Shown: positions 14,266-23,487 of the stretch, in pieces
How the letters are laid out: each line of letters starts with the position of its first letter
Position numbering within the stretch: the first letter of the stretch is position 1
Source: Alphaproteobacteria bacterium
Lineage (GTDB): Bacteria; Pseudomonadota; Alphaproteobacteria; Micropepsales; Micropepsaceae
Assembly: GCA_016792565.1 (NCBI GenBank)
Contig: JAEUMK010000066.1
Span: 1-47,176 of the forward strand
Direction: 5' to 3'
DNA length: 47,176 bases
Notes under the pieces: model-generated
Database searches by the model: none
The model's input: only the letters and a program-made list of their open reading frames with translations
Told to the model about the DNA's origin: nothing
Made by a program: the position numbers and the translations under genes

Positions 14266-16641
14266 TCAGGAGCGGCCTGCCGCAGCATTCAAAGCCCGCA
14301 CGATGCCCGCCGCGTCGATGCCGTAGTGGCCGTATAATTCGGCGATCGAACCGGTCTGGCCGAAATGCTCCACGCCCAGGGAACGCGTGCGGTGTCCGGC
14401 CACCGCCCCCAGCCACGCGAGCGTTGCAGGATGACCGTCCAGCACGGTGACGATCGCGCAATGGCGCGGCAGCGGGCCGAGCAGCCGGTCGATCAGGCTG
14501 GATGCGCCGCGCGCGCCACGCTCGCGCGCCCGCGCCGCCGCGGTCCAGCCGGCGTTCAGCCGATCGGCGGAGGTGATGGCCAGCACGCCGATATCGCGCA
14601 GCTGCTGGCCCGCCATCCCGGCGGCGGCGATCGCCTCGGGGGCGAGTGCGCCGGTATAGGCGATCACAGCTTCGCAATTGGGGCCGGGCGGGCGCAGCCA
14701 GTAGGCGCCGTCGACGATGTCGCGGGCGAGGCCTGCGTTCATCTCGCGCAGCGGCTGTTCCAGCGGGCGCGTCGAGAGGCGCAGATAGACCGAGCCGCCT
14801 GTCTCGTCGCGCAGCCAGGTGCGCTCGTCGGGCTCGTCCCCGTCCTTCGCGGCGTCGCGCTGCATATAGTCGAAGGCGAAGCGCATGATGACGGCGAGTT
14901 CGTCGGCGAAGGCCGGCTCGAAGCTGCACAGACCGTCCTGCGCCATGCCGATCAGCGGCGTACCGATCGACTGGTGCGCGCCGCCTTCGGGGGCGAGCGT
15001 GACGCCCGAGGGCGTCGCCGCCAGCAGGAAGCGGGCGTCCTGGTAGCAGGCGTAGTTCAGCGCATCGCCGCCGCGCACGATGAAGGGATCGTAGAGCGTG
15101 CCGACCGGCAATAGCCGCGCGCCGAAAAGCGAATGGGACAGGCCGAGCGCCGAGAGCATGAGGAAGAGGTTCATCTCGGCGATGCCGAGCTCCAGGTGCT
15201 GACCCTTGGTGGAGAAGGACCAGTTGAAGGTCGAGGGGATGCGCTCGGCCTTGAAGAGATCGGCAAGTTCCTCGCGCGCGAAGAGGCCGCGCCGGTTCAC
15301 CCAGGCTCCCAGATTGGTCGATACCGTGACGTCCGGCGACGTCGTGACGATGCGGGCGGCAAGTTCGCTGCCGCTCTTGCCGATCTCGTCCAGAATCAGG
15401 CCGAAGGCCTGCTGGGTGCTCATCTCCTTCGCGGCGCGGAAGGCAAGCGCCGGCGGCACCTCGACCGTCGGCGCGGCGAAGCGCCTCGGCCCCGCGGCGA
15501 AGAAGGGTACGTCCTTCAAGAAGGACTTCAGATCGCTCTCGCCAATCTCCAGACCTTCGAACGGCTCCCACTCGTGCCCGGTCCGCACCGACATCGCCTC
15601 GCGCAGCGAGTCCATCTGCGTCGGCGTCATCAGCCCGGCATGATTGTCCTTGTGGCCGGCGAAGGGCAGACCCTTGCCCTTCACCGTATAGGCGATGAAG
15701 CAGACCGGGCGGTCGTGGTCGATCTTCTCGAAGGCTTCCAGCAGCACCGGCAGGTCGTGGCCGCCGAGATTGCCCATGAGCGCGGCCAGCTCGGCGTCGC
15801 TGCGCCGCTCGATCAGGCGCGTCGTGGCGCCTTGGTCGCCGATGTCGTCGAGCAGCCGCTTGCGCCACGCCGCGCCGCCCTGGAAGGTGAGGGCGCTGAA
15901 CAGCTGGTTGGGGCACGAATCGATCCACGCCTTCAGCCGTTCGCCGCCCGGCTCGGCGAACGCCGCCTGCTGCAGCGAGCCGTATTTCAGGATGACCACA
16001 TCCCAGCCGAAGTTCCGGAACAGGCTTTCGAAACGCTCCCACAGGCCTTCGCGGATCACCGCGTCGAGCGACTGCCGGTTGTAGTCGACGATCCACCAGA
16101 GATTGCGGACGCCGTGCTTCCAGCCCTCCAGCAGGGCTTCGAAGATATTTCCCTCGTCCATCTCGGCGTCGCCGATCAGCGCCACCATGCGCCCGTCGGG
16201 GCGGCCGCCGGACCAGCCATGGGCGCGCACATAGTCCTGAACCAGGCTCGCGAACAGCGTCTGAGCGACGCCCAGGCCCACGGACCCGGTCGAGAAATCG
16301 ACGTCGTCGGTATCCTTGGTGCGCGAGGGATAGGACTGCACGCCCTTGTAGCCGCGGAAGTTCTTCAGCCTCTCCAGGCTCTGGCGGCCCATCAGATACT
16401 GAATGGCGTGGAAGACCGGCCCGGCGTGGGGCTTGACCGCCACGCGGTCCTCGGGCCTCAGCACCGCGAAGTAGAGCGCCGTCATGATCGTGGCGAGCGA
16501 CGCGGACGAGGCCTGGTGGCCGCCGACCTTCACCTCCGCGTCGCTCTCGCGCAGGTGATTGGCGTTGTGGATCGTCCAGGACGAGAGCCACAGCGCCTTG
16601 CGCTCGAGGGCCGCAAGATAGGGCAGGCGGGGATCGCTCAT
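14266..16641 (-). CDS. AceE/transketolase-like ThDP-dependent enzyme
   Basis: Encodes 791 aa. It resembles the homodimeric pyruvate dehydrogenase E1 (AceE): HxGPVFHA, RTKDTDDVDFSTGSVGLG, the ThDP/Mg motif GDAEMDEGNIFEALLEGW...LWWIVDYNRQSLD, the YTVKGKG and KDNHAGLM segments, and LGIAEMN followed by EGGAHQSIGTPLIGMAQ in the pyrimidine-binding domain. It is ~100 aa shorter than E. coli AceE, and no E2 or E3 gene adjoins it, so it may act as a transketolase- or decarboxylase-like enzyme rather than in a PDH complex. ATG 16641 has AGGAG upstream; the frame continues to 16716 without a good site. Confidence 0.85.
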   Translation of the reverse strand: MSDPRLPYLAALERKALWLSSWTIHNANHLRESDAEVKVGGHQASSASLATIMTALYFAVLRPEDRVAVKPHAGPVFHAIQYLMGRQSLERLKNFRGYKGVQSYPSRTKDTDDVDFSTGSVGLGVAQTLFASLVQDYVRAHGWSGGRPDGRMVALIGDAEMDEGNIFEALLEGWKHGVRNLWWIVDYNRQSLDAVIREGLWERFESLFRNFGWDVVILKYGSLQQAAFAEPGGERLKAWIDSCPNQLFSALTFQGGAAWRKRLLDDIGDQGATTRLIERRSDAELAALMGNLGGHDLPVLLEAFEKIDHDRPVCFIAYTVKGKGLPFAGHKDNHAGLMTPTQMDSLREAMSVRTGHEWEPFEGLEIGESDLKSFLKDVPFFAAGPRRFAAPTVEVPPALAFRAAKEMSTQQAFGLILDEIGKSGSELAARIVTTSPDVTVSTNLGAWVNRRGLFAREELADLFKAERIPSTFNWSFSTKGQHLELGIAEMNLFLMLSALGLSHSLFGARLLPVGTLYDPFIVRGGDALNYACYQDARFLLAATPSGVTLAPEGGAHQSIGTPLIGMAQDGLCSFEPAFADELAVIMRFAFDYMQRDAAKDGDEPDERTWLRDETGGSVYLRLSTRPLEQPLREMNAGLARDIVDGAYWLRPPGPNCEAVIAYTGALAPEAIAAAGMAGQQLRDIGVLAITSADRLNAGWTAAARARERGARGASSLIDRLLGPLPRHCAIVTVLDGHPATLAWLGAVAGHRTRSLGVEHFGQTGSIAELYGHYGIDAAGIVRALNAAAGRS

Positions 16642-16740
16642 GCGTCCTCTCCTCGGCCGGAAGCGCCGCTGCGTCAAGCGCGCGGCGATGCCGGCCGCGC
16701 CTTGCGAAATGTTCATCCGGCCATCGTCGATTGGGACTTT

Positions 16741-16773
16741 GTTAACCGCGCCCGGCGTTCTAATGCGTTAACC
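16741..16773. promoter_or_regulatory. Divergent promoter region with two GTTAACC motifs
   Basis: Identical GTTAACC heptamers occur at 16741-16747 and 16767-16773 in the 161-bp gap between the AceE-like gene and the first L,D-transpeptidase. TTAACC is the half-site of the cell-cycle regulator CtrA (TTAACCAT; the second copy reads TTAACCAA). The full TTAA-N7-TTAA consensus is not met. A role in controlling cell-wall genes is speculative. Confidence 0.3.
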
Positions 16774-16802
16774 AATCTGAACCGTCCGCTAACGCGTTTT
16801 CC

Positions 16803-17756
16803 ATGGTCCCCACCGGCCTTCGCCACAGCCTCCGCGCCATTGCGGCGGCGGCCTTGTGTTTCCTGGCCGCCGCGTGCGCCTCGCGCCCGGCGGATGCGCC
16901 GTGCGCGCCCGTCGCGGGCCTCGATCCGGGCTGCGTCATCCAGAACCGCGCCCTGCTGGAAGAGGCGGTCGCCTCCTATCGCAAGCACTACGCCAAGATG
17001 GATGTCGGGCCGTCCATCGCGGTCACCTACAATCAGGCGCAGATCCCGTTCACGACCCACTGGCTGCGGACCGATCAGTTTATCGTCATCGACTTCTCCA
17101 GGCCGGCCTATGAGAAGCGCCTCTTTCTGGTGAACTGGAAGACCGGCGCGGCGGAAGCCTTTCATGTCAGCCATGGGCGCGGCTCGGCGGCGAGCGAGCG
17201 GTCCTACGCCGCCAAGCGCTTCACCAACGTGATCGGCAGCGGCACCTCGTCGGTCGGCGCCTTCGTCGGCGGGCAGGAATATCTCAGCCCGCGCTGGGGC
17301 CGGGCGCTCAGGGTGCGCGGGCTCGACCCGACCAACAGCCGGGCGCTGGAGCGCACCATCGTCTTCCACGCCAACGAGGCGTTCTTCGACAAGCACCGCA
17401 ACGTCTTCGGCTGGTCCTGCGGCTGCTTCATGACCGACGAGGAGGACCTGCCGCGGGTCTTCAGCGCGCTCCAGGACGGCGGCTTCGTCTATGCAGGCCC
17501 CGCCTCGCTCTACGACCGCTCCAGCCACGACAAGGTGCGCGAGTGCAACCCGTTCTGCGGCGACGAAGACGGCTGTAAGGTCGCGGCCGGCGCAAATCCG
17601 GTCGGCTCGCTGCCGGGCGTCGCCGCCCCGGCCCCGCGGCCCGACCGGCCCGCCTATCACGTCGTGCCGGTCGTCGCGCCCGGCGAAACCTACCCGGTGC
17701 CTTCGCAGAAACCGCCCGGCCTCGCCGCCCCCGCCACCCGGCCGACAGGGAGTTGA
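16803..17756 (+). CDS. L,D-transpeptidase (YkuD_2 type), lipoprotein, copy 1
   Basis: Encodes 317 aa. The signal sequence ends in a lipobox LAAACAS (Cys25), so it is probably an outer-membrane lipoprotein facing the periplasm. The murein L,D-transpeptidase catalytic region spans ~90-240: FIVIDFSRPAYEKRLFLVNW, conserved His in SHGRGS and the nucleophile in WSCGCF (Cys208). A proline-rich tail ends in PVPSQKPPG. The family cross-links peptidoglycan stems or attaches lipoproteins to them. It is the first of three tandem paralogues, with a 4-bp gap to the next, hence an operon. No Shine-Dalgarno is visible before ATG 16803. Confidence 0.86.
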   Translation: MVPTGLRHSLRAIAAAALCFLAAACASRPADAPCAPVAGLDPGCVIQNRALLEEAVASYRKHYAKMDVGPSIAVTYNQAQIPFTTHWLRTDQFIVIDFSRPAYEKRLFLVNWKTGAAEAFHVSHGRGSAASERSYAAKRFTNVIGSGTSSVGAFVGGQEYLSPRWGRALRVRGLDPTNSRALERTIVFHANEAFFDKHRNVFGWSCGCFMTDEEDLPRVFSALQDGGFVYAGPASLYDRSSHDKVRECNPFCGDEDGCKVAAGANPVGSLPGVAAPAPRPDRPAYHVVPVVAPGETYPVPSQKPPGLAAPATRPTGS

Positions 17757-17760
17757 TCCG

Positions 17761-19053
17761 ATGGCCGTGCCGCGCTCTATTCACGGGATGACACGACGCG
17801 CCGTTATCGCCGCGTGCGCCCTTTTCGCGCTCGCCGTGCCCGAGGCTTTGGCCGCGACCGCCCGCAACGGCGCGCCGCTCGATCCGCAGAACCTGATCGC
17901 CGACGATCTCGAGGCCGAGGCGCTCGCCTCCTATGCGCGCAATGCCGCACGCGCGCCCTTCAAGGGGCACGAGATCGTCATCGTCGACTACCGCCTGCCG
18001 TCGAGCGCGCGACGGCTCTATGTCCTGAACCTCAACACCGGTGCGGTGGAGCCCCACTATGTTGCGCATGGCCGGGGCTCCGATCCCGGCCACACCAAGG
18101 TGGCGATGCGGTTCGGCGACACCGAGGGCAGCGGCATGTCGTCGATCGGCGCGTATCGGGGGCTGGAGCGCTACCAAAGCCCGACGCACGGCCCGGCGCT
18201 GCGCCTTGCCGGCCTCGACCGCTCCAACGCCTCGGCCTATGAGCGGCTGATCGTCGTGCACACGGCCCCCTATTTCGATCCCGCGAAAGGCAAGTTCGGC
18301 CGCTCGCTCGGCTGCTTCGTGGTCACGGTCGACGATCGCCGCCGGGTCTACGACGTCATCGCCGATGGCGGCTTTCTCTTTGCCGGGCCCTCGTGTCTCG
18401 CATCGGGCGGCGGCAACGCCTGCCGCAAACCCGACATCCTGATGGCCGCCGCCCAGCGCGAAGAGACCCCGCTCCCTGCGGTCGCCGCCGCCCCGAAGGC
18501 GCCCGAGGTGGCGCGGCCCGCGGTTGTCCTTGCGTCCGCCGCACCGCTGCCGGTCGTGCGCGCCGACGCCGGCGCGCCGCCGCGCGCCAAGCCGCGGCTT
18601 GCGCCGATCGCGGTCGCTGCGGTTTTCGTCCCGCCCGTGCCGCGCGCCAAGCCGGCGATCGACAGCGAAGTGCAGATCGCCGCGGCGACCGAAATCCTCG
18701 CGCGCCGCCGTCCCGTCCGCCTCGCGCCCGCCGAACCGGCACCCGTCGCCGTCGCCGATGCGACTCTGCCACTGCCGCAGGCCAAGCCGGCGCTCATCGC
18801 CCTGGCCGCGCCGGCAGCTGCCGACGTGCCGGTGCCGTCGCTCAAGCCCAGCCTGGGTCTGGAGGCCCCGGCCGAGCTGGCGGCCCTCGCAACCGTTCAG
18901 GACGTTCCCAAGCCGCGCGCCAAGCCTGACCTGCTCGCGGCGCCTGTCGTGCTTGCGGCCCTCGAGCCCGAGGCGGCGATCGTGCCCGTTCCGATGCCCA
19001 AACCGTCCGGTCTGCGCCGGATGGCCGACGCCGGAACGGGGACGGCGCGATGA
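17761..19053 (+). CDS. L,D-transpeptidase (YkuD_2 type) with KP-repeat tail, copy 2
   Basis: Encodes 430 aa. A Sec signal peptide (TRRAVIAACALFALAVPEALA) precedes a catalytic domain at ~40-215 with IVIVDYRLPSSARRLYVLNL, AHGRGSD and SLGCF (Cys185). The C-terminal half (~230-430) is Ala/Pro-rich and carries six P-x-P-x-x-K-P-like repeats near residues 274, 295, 338, 358, 383 and 409 (for example PPRAKPRL, PLPQAKPAL, PVPSLKPSL, PKPRAKPDL). Such tails may span or bind the cell wall. GGGAG eight bases before ATG 17761 supports this start, with ATG 17788 as alternative. It overlaps copy 3 by ATGA. Confidence 0.86.
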   Translation: MAVPRSIHGMTRRAVIAACALFALAVPEALAATARNGAPLDPQNLIADDLEAEALASYARNAARAPFKGHEIVIVDYRLPSSARRLYVLNLNTGAVEPHYVAHGRGSDPGHTKVAMRFGDTEGSGMSSIGAYRGLERYQSPTHGPALRLAGLDRSNASAYERLIVVHTAPYFDPAKGKFGRSLGCFVVTVDDRRRVYDVIADGGFLFAGPSCLASGGGNACRKPDILMAAAQREETPLPAVAAAPKAPEVARPAVVLASAAPLPVVRADAGAPPRAKPRLAPIAVAAVFVPPVPRAKPAIDSEVQIAAATEILARRRPVRLAPAEPAPVAVADATLPLPQAKPALIALAAPAAADVPVPSLKPSLGLEAPAELAALATVQDVPKPRAKPDLLAAPVVLAALEPEAAIVPVPMPKPSGLRRMADAGTGTAR

Positions 19054-19886
19054 CCGTCCGGCGCGGCCTCCTGGCAGCGCTTCTGGCGCTCGCCGCGGGG
19101 GCCTGCGCTACCGCGCCGCTGCCGCCGCCGGTCGTCAACGCCGCCGCGCTCACTGTCGATGGCGTCCGCATGGACCCCGCCGGGCGGATCGCGCCCGATC
19201 TTCTGGCGGAGGCGCTCGGCGCCTATGCCAGGCACTACGGCACGGTCCGCGAACGCACACTGGTCTTCGACTTTCCCACCAGACGGGTCGAGGCCGTGCT
19301 GTCGCCGATCCGCCGTGACGTGATGGCGGTCGTCGATTTCCGCCTGCCCGCAACGCGTCCGCGCCTCTTCATCGTCGATCTTGGCGACGGATCGGTCATC
19401 GCCCACCGCGTCGCGCATGGCCGCAACTCCGATGCGGCCGGCGACATCGCGCTCTCCGGACGGCTTGTCGCGACGGGCGGCGCGGTGCGCGCCTCGAACC
19501 TCCTCGACTCCAACGAGTCGGCGGTCGGCGCTTATGTCGCGGCCAATACCTATGACGACGGCTCCTGGCCGGGCTCGATGCGTCTGCACGGTCTCGACGC
19601 CACCAATTCCTGCGCCTTCTGGCGGGCCATCGTGCTGCATCAGGCGGCCTACATGACGCCCGATACCGACAAGGGCGAGGTCGGCACCAGCGACGGCTGC
19701 CTGGCGGTCGAACTGGCCAGCCGTCCCGTCGTGACGGGGCTGCTCGCCAATGGCGGCTTCCTCTATGCCGGCCCGGCCGCGCTGCACGTGCCCAGCGCCG
19801 CCGACGGGCGCGACAGCCAGGCCGCCTGCGAGGCGGTGCGGCTGAAGCCCGAACTGGGGCCGCAGGTCCCCCCGCCCGGGGCGTGA
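19050..19886 (+). CDS. L,D-transpeptidase (YkuD_2 type), lipoprotein, copy 3
   Basis: Encodes 278 aa. The lipobox LAAGAC (Cys19) indicates a lipoprotein. The catalytic region shows VMAVVDFRLPATRPRLFIVDLGDG, the His in VAHGRNSD and the nucleophile in TSDGCLAV (Cys217). Compared with copies 1 and 2 it has an extra N-terminal segment and replaces the GRGS motif by GRNS. ATG 19050 overlaps the stop of copy 2, so the three are translationally linked. It presumably acts in the periplasm on murein; the specific reaction (3-3 cross-linking, D-amino-acid exchange or lipoprotein attachment) cannot be told. Confidence 0.84.
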   Translation: MTVRRGLLAALLALAAGACATAPLPPPVVNAAALTVDGVRMDPAGRIAPDLLAEALGAYARHYGTVRERTLVFDFPTRRVEAVLSPIRRDVMAVVDFRLPATRPRLFIVDLGDGSVIAHRVAHGRNSDAAGDIALSGRLVATGGAVRASNLLDSNESAVGAYVAANTYDDGSWPGSMRLHGLDATNSCAFWRAIVLHQAAYMTPDTDKGEVGTSDGCLAVELASRPVVTGLLANGGFLYAGPAALHVPSAADGRDSQAACEAVRLKPELGPQVPPPGA

Positions 19887-19966
19887 GGGCTTTGCCCGGC
19901 GGGCGTCACCGTGCTGTCATGCCGGCGGCGTATTGCATCGGCGCATCCGCCAGACCAACGAGCCCC

Positions 19967-21901
19967 ATGACCGACGTCGATCATCTCGGCGATATCGCCA
20001 CGCGCTTCCTCTCCCGCCGCGCGCTGCTGAAGGGCGCAGCCGCGGTCGCCGCCTTCGCCGCCTCGCCGCTTGGCGCGCTGACGGCGACGCCGGCGCGGGC
20101 GCAAGGCTCGGCCTCGCTCACCTTCACCGAACTGCCCGTCGCGCCCAAGAACGACCCTGACCAGTACATCGCACCCGGCTACCGGGCCGACGTGCTCATC
20201 GCCTGGGGCGACCCGATCCTGCCCGGCGCCCCGGCCTTCGATCCGCTGGCCCAGACGGCGGCGGCCCAGGCCGGTCAGTTCGGCTTCAACTGCGACTTCA
20301 TCGGCTATCTCCCGCTCGGCGAGGGCGCATCGTCCACCGCGCAGCACCTCGCCTCGCGCAACAGCGCCCGCGGCCTGCTCGGGGTCAACCACGAGGCGGT
20401 CAAGCCGCACATGATGTTTCCCGGCCTCGCCGACTCGGACGCGGCCTTCGCGGCCGCAACGGCAGAGCGCGTGGCGGTGGAGCGCGCGGCGCTCGGGTTC
20501 TCGGTCATCGAAGTCGCTCGCACCGATGGGCGCTGGAGCGTCGTGGTGGGCAGTCCCTTCGCCCGCCGGATCAGCGCCGAGACGCCCTGCGCCATCACCG
20601 GCCCGGCGCGCGGCCATGCCCGCATGAAGACGCCGGCCGATCCCGCCGGCGAGATCGTGATCGGCACGTTCGAGAACTGCGCCGGCGGCGTGACGCCGTG
20701 GGGGACCTTCCTCTCCTGCGAGGAGAATATCCAGAACCGCTTCGCCGGCGCTCCGGCCAAGCTGCCGCCCGAACATGCGCGCGAGGCGGCGAGCGCGGAA
20801 TCCCTCGCCCTGCGCACCAAGGCAAGCTGGGCGCTGTTCGATACGCGCTTCGATGTGAACCTCACGCCGCACGAGTTCAACCGCTTCGGCTGGGTGGTCG
20901 AGATCGACCCTTACGATCCGGCTGCGATGCCCAAGAAGCGCACGGCGCTGGGGCGATTCCGCCACGAGGCGGCGACGATCGTGGCGAAGCCGGGCAAGCC
21001 GGTCGTCTGCTACATGGGCGACGATCAGAACTATCAGTTCGTCTACAAGTTCGTTTCGGCGCGTCCCTATGCGGATGGCGACCCGGCGGCCAACGCGGAT
21101 ATCCTCGACGACGGCACCCTCTACGTGGCGCGCTTCCGCGACGACGGCAGCGGCGAATGGCTGCCGCTCGTCCACGGCACGGGGCCGCTCACCGCCGAGA
21201 ACGGGTTCGACGATCAGGGCGACGTGGTCATCGATGTCCGCCGCGCCGCCAAGCTGCTCGGCGCGACCGAGACCGACCGGCCCGAGGACATCGAGACCGA
21301 TCCGATCACCTCGCGCACCTATGTCGCCTTCACCGGCGGCACCGACCGCAAGGAGCCCGGCCCCGCCATGCCGCGCGCCCCGAACGAGCGCGGCCACATC
21401 GTCGAGATCCTCAGCCCCGGCACGGACGGCGAGCGCGACCACACCGCCACCGGCTTCGCCTGGGACATTCTGCTGCTCGCCGGCCACCCGCGGGCCGAGG
21501 CGGCCTCCAAGGGCGTCTACGGGCCGGGCACGACCGACGCCGGCATCTTCGCCTATCCCGACAATCTCGTCTTCGATCCACAGGGACGGCTCTGGATCGC
21601 CACCGACGGCGGGCGGCAGATCGGCATCGCCGACGGCCTCTGGGCCTGCTGCATCACCGGGCCCGAGCGGGCGACGACCCGCCACTTCTATGCCTCGCCC
21701 ACCGGCGCCGAAGTCACCGGCCCCTGCTTCACGCCGGACGGCGAGACGCTGTTCGTCTCGATCCAGCATCCAGGCGATCAGACAGGCTCGTCCTTCGACA
21801 ATCCGACGACGCGCTGGCCAGCGCCGATGGACAGCGCTCTGCCGCCGCGCCCCAGCGTCATCGTCGTCACCCGCGAAGGCGGCGGGCCGATCGGCAGCTA
21901 G
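19967..21901 (+). CDS. phoX: PhoX-family phosphatase, Tat-exported
   Basis: Encodes 644 aa of the PhoX/DUF839 family, Ca2+/Fe3+-dependent periplasmic phosphatases that release phosphate from organic esters. A twin-arginine signal SRRALLKGAAAVAAFAASPLGAL (Arg17-Arg18) agrees with export in folded, metal-loaded form. Family segments include LLGVNHEAVKPHMMFP, CAGGVTPWGTFLSCEENIQNRF, EFNRFGWVVEIDPYDP and GRFRHEAATI, then YVAFTGGTDRK and PDNLVFDPQGRLWIATDGG. ATG 19967 is preferred to 19883, which would place the RR motif too far in. No Pho box is evident. It converges on the peptide-binding gene with a shared CTAG. Confidence 0.88.
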   Translation: MTDVDHLGDIATRFLSRRALLKGAAAVAAFAASPLGALTATPARAQGSASLTFTELPVAPKNDPDQYIAPGYRADVLIAWGDPILPGAPAFDPLAQTAAAQAGQFGFNCDFIGYLPLGEGASSTAQHLASRNSARGLLGVNHEAVKPHMMFPGLADSDAAFAAATAERVAVERAALGFSVIEVARTDGRWSVVVGSPFARRISAETPCAITGPARGHARMKTPADPAGEIVIGTFENCAGGVTPWGTFLSCEENIQNRFAGAPAKLPPEHAREAASAESLALRTKASWALFDTRFDVNLTPHEFNRFGWVVEIDPYDPAAMPKKRTALGRFRHEAATIVAKPGKPVVCYMGDDQNYQFVYKFVSARPYADGDPAANADILDDGTLYVARFRDDGSGEWLPLVHGTGPLTAENGFDDQGDVVIDVRRAAKLLGATETDRPEDIETDPITSRTYVAFTGGTDRKEPGPAMPRAPNERGHIVEILSPGTDGERDHTATGFAWDILLLAGHPRAEAASKGVYGPGTTDAGIFAYPDNLVFDPQGRLWIATDGGRQIGIADGLWACCITGPERATTRHFYASPTGAEVTGPCFTPDGETLFVSIQHPGDQTGSSFDNPTTRWPAPMDSALPPRPSVIVVTREGGGPIGS

Positions 21902-23487
21902 CGGTCGACGCTCATCCAGCGCGTCGGATGCGCATCGTTGGGATTGGGCTGGAAGCCGCTGACCCAGTTCTGGACCAGCGCCCGGTTGACCGGGATGTAG
22001 ACGGGGATCAGCGCCGTCTCGTCGAGGGCGATCTTCTCCGCCGCGGCATAGAGTTCGCCGCGCCTGACGAGATCGCGCTCGCGATTGCCCGCATTCGCCA
22101 GGCGGTCGTAGTCGGCGTTCGCCCAGCCGCCGAAATTCACTTCCGTGGAATCGCTGCGCAGCAGATAGATGAAGTACTCGGCATCGGGTTGCGCCGAGAA
22201 ACCGCCGTCCGCGACCTCGAATGCCTTCTCGCGCAGCCTGGCGTAGTGGGTCTTCACCTCGTTCGCCTCGATCCGCACGTCGACGCCGACCGCCTTCCAC
22301 ATGTCCGCGACGGCGAGCGCGGCACGCTTGTTGGCCTCGCCGGCACGATGCATGAAGGTGAAGGCCAGTGTGTTGCCGGGGCCGTAGCCGGCCTCGGCCA
22401 GAAGCCGGCGCGCCTCGCCCTGGCGCTCGGACATCGGCATCGCCGAGAAGTCGCCGGCCCCGGACGAGACGAAATGGCGCGTACCCGGCGGCACGAAGCT
22501 CCAGGCGGGCAATTCGCCATTGTTGAGCACCCGCTTCGCGATCGTCTCGCGGTCGATGGCGATCGACAGCGCGCGCCGGACGCGCGCGTCGGCGAAGCGC
22601 AGTTCCGCATGGTTGAAGACGATGTAGCCGATCCATGAGGCGGGATAGGTCCGCGTTTCGCTCGGCAGATCGCGCTTCAGCATCGCGTAGAGGCTGGGCG
22701 GAAAGCGCATGTTGATGTCGAGCTCCCCGGCCCGGAAGCGCTTCACGGCCGAGGTGTCGTCATCGGTGGGATAGTAGTAGACCTTGTCGATCCGAACGCT
22801 CGCCGCGTCGAAATAGGCCTCGTTCTTCTCCAGCGTGACGCGGTCCTGCGGCACCCATTCGACCAGGCGATAGGGCCCGTTGGAGACCATCTTGCCGGGC
22901 TGGACCCAGCCGTCCCCTTCCTTGGCCAGAACGTGGGCGGGCGCGGGGAAGAAATTGGGATAGCTCGCAAAGAGCGGCAGAAGCGTCTGGCTCGGCTCGT
23001 TCAGCTTCACCTCGAAGGTCAAGGCATCGATCGCCCGGACGCCGAGCGCCTCGAGCGGCATCCGGCCTTCCACGATCTCGCGCGCATTGACGATCACATA
23101 GCCGAAATTGGCGTAGGCCGAGGCCGTCCTGGGGTCGAATGAGCGGCGGAAGCCGACGACGAAATCCTCGGCCGTCACCGGAGCGCCGTCCGACCATCTG
23201 CCGTCGGCGCGCAGCCTGAAGGTCAGCGTGAGGCCATCGTCGGACACGGTCCAGCTTTCGGCCGCGCCCGGGATCGAATTGCCCTCGGCATCCTGCTGAA
23301 GCAGTCCGTTGAAGAGATCGCTGAGGATCCAGTTCTCGTAGGTGGTGAACCACTTGGCCGGATCGAGCGTGTCGGGCTCGGCGAGATTGCCGCGGTGGAG
23401 TTCGCTCGCCGAGGCGGGCGGTGCCAGCGAGGCCGTCCAGCCGATCGCCAGCGCCGCGGCAAGGGCGGCAAAGAGGCGGCGCCTCAC
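21898..23487 (-). CDS. Oligopeptide ABC transporter substrate-binding protein, copy B
   Basis: Encodes 529 aa of the SBP_bac_5 (OppA/DppA) family: Sec signal peptide (MRRRLFAALAAALAIGWTASLAPPASAS), then ELHRGNLAEPDTLDPAKW, WTVSDDGLTLTFRLR, SDGAPVTAEDFV, MVSNGPYRLVEW and VRRALSIAIDRE. It captures peptides in the periplasm for an ABC permease. The GTG start at 23487 overlaps the upstream paralogue's stop (GTGA). Both paralogues are 529 aa. No permease or ATPase gene accompanies them. The longer open frame upstream is a shadow of the other gene. Confidence 0.87.
   Translation of the reverse strand: MRRRLFAALAAALAIGWTASLAPPASASELHRGNLAEPDTLDPAKWFTTYENWILSDLFNGLLQQDAEGNSIPGAAESWTVSDDGLTLTFRLRADGRWSDGAPVTAEDFVVGFRRSFDPRTASAYANFGYVIVNAREIVEGRMPLEALGVRAIDALTFEVKLNEPSQTLLPLFASYPNFFPAPAHVLAKEGDGWVQPGKMVSNGPYRLVEWVPQDRVTLEKNEAYFDAASVRIDKVYYYPTDDDTSAVKRFRAGELDINMRFPPSLYAMLKRDLPSETRTYPASWIGYIVFNHAELRFADARVRRALSIAIDRETIAKRVLNNGELPAWSFVPPGTRHFVSSGAGDFSAMPMSERQGEARRLLAEAGYGPGNTLAFTFMHRAGEANKRAALAVADMWKAVGVDVRIEANEVKTHYARLREKAFEVADGGFSAQPDAEYFIYLLRSDSTEVNFGGWANADYDRLANAGNRERDLVRRGELYAAAEKIALDETALIPVYIPVNRALVQNWVSGFQPNPNDAHPTRWMSVDR

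Noticed and set aside
15133-17133. 666-codon plus-strand frame over the AceE-like gene
   Set aside because: Shadow of the minus-strand gene; its composition is Arg/Gly/His-rich and no motif is seen.
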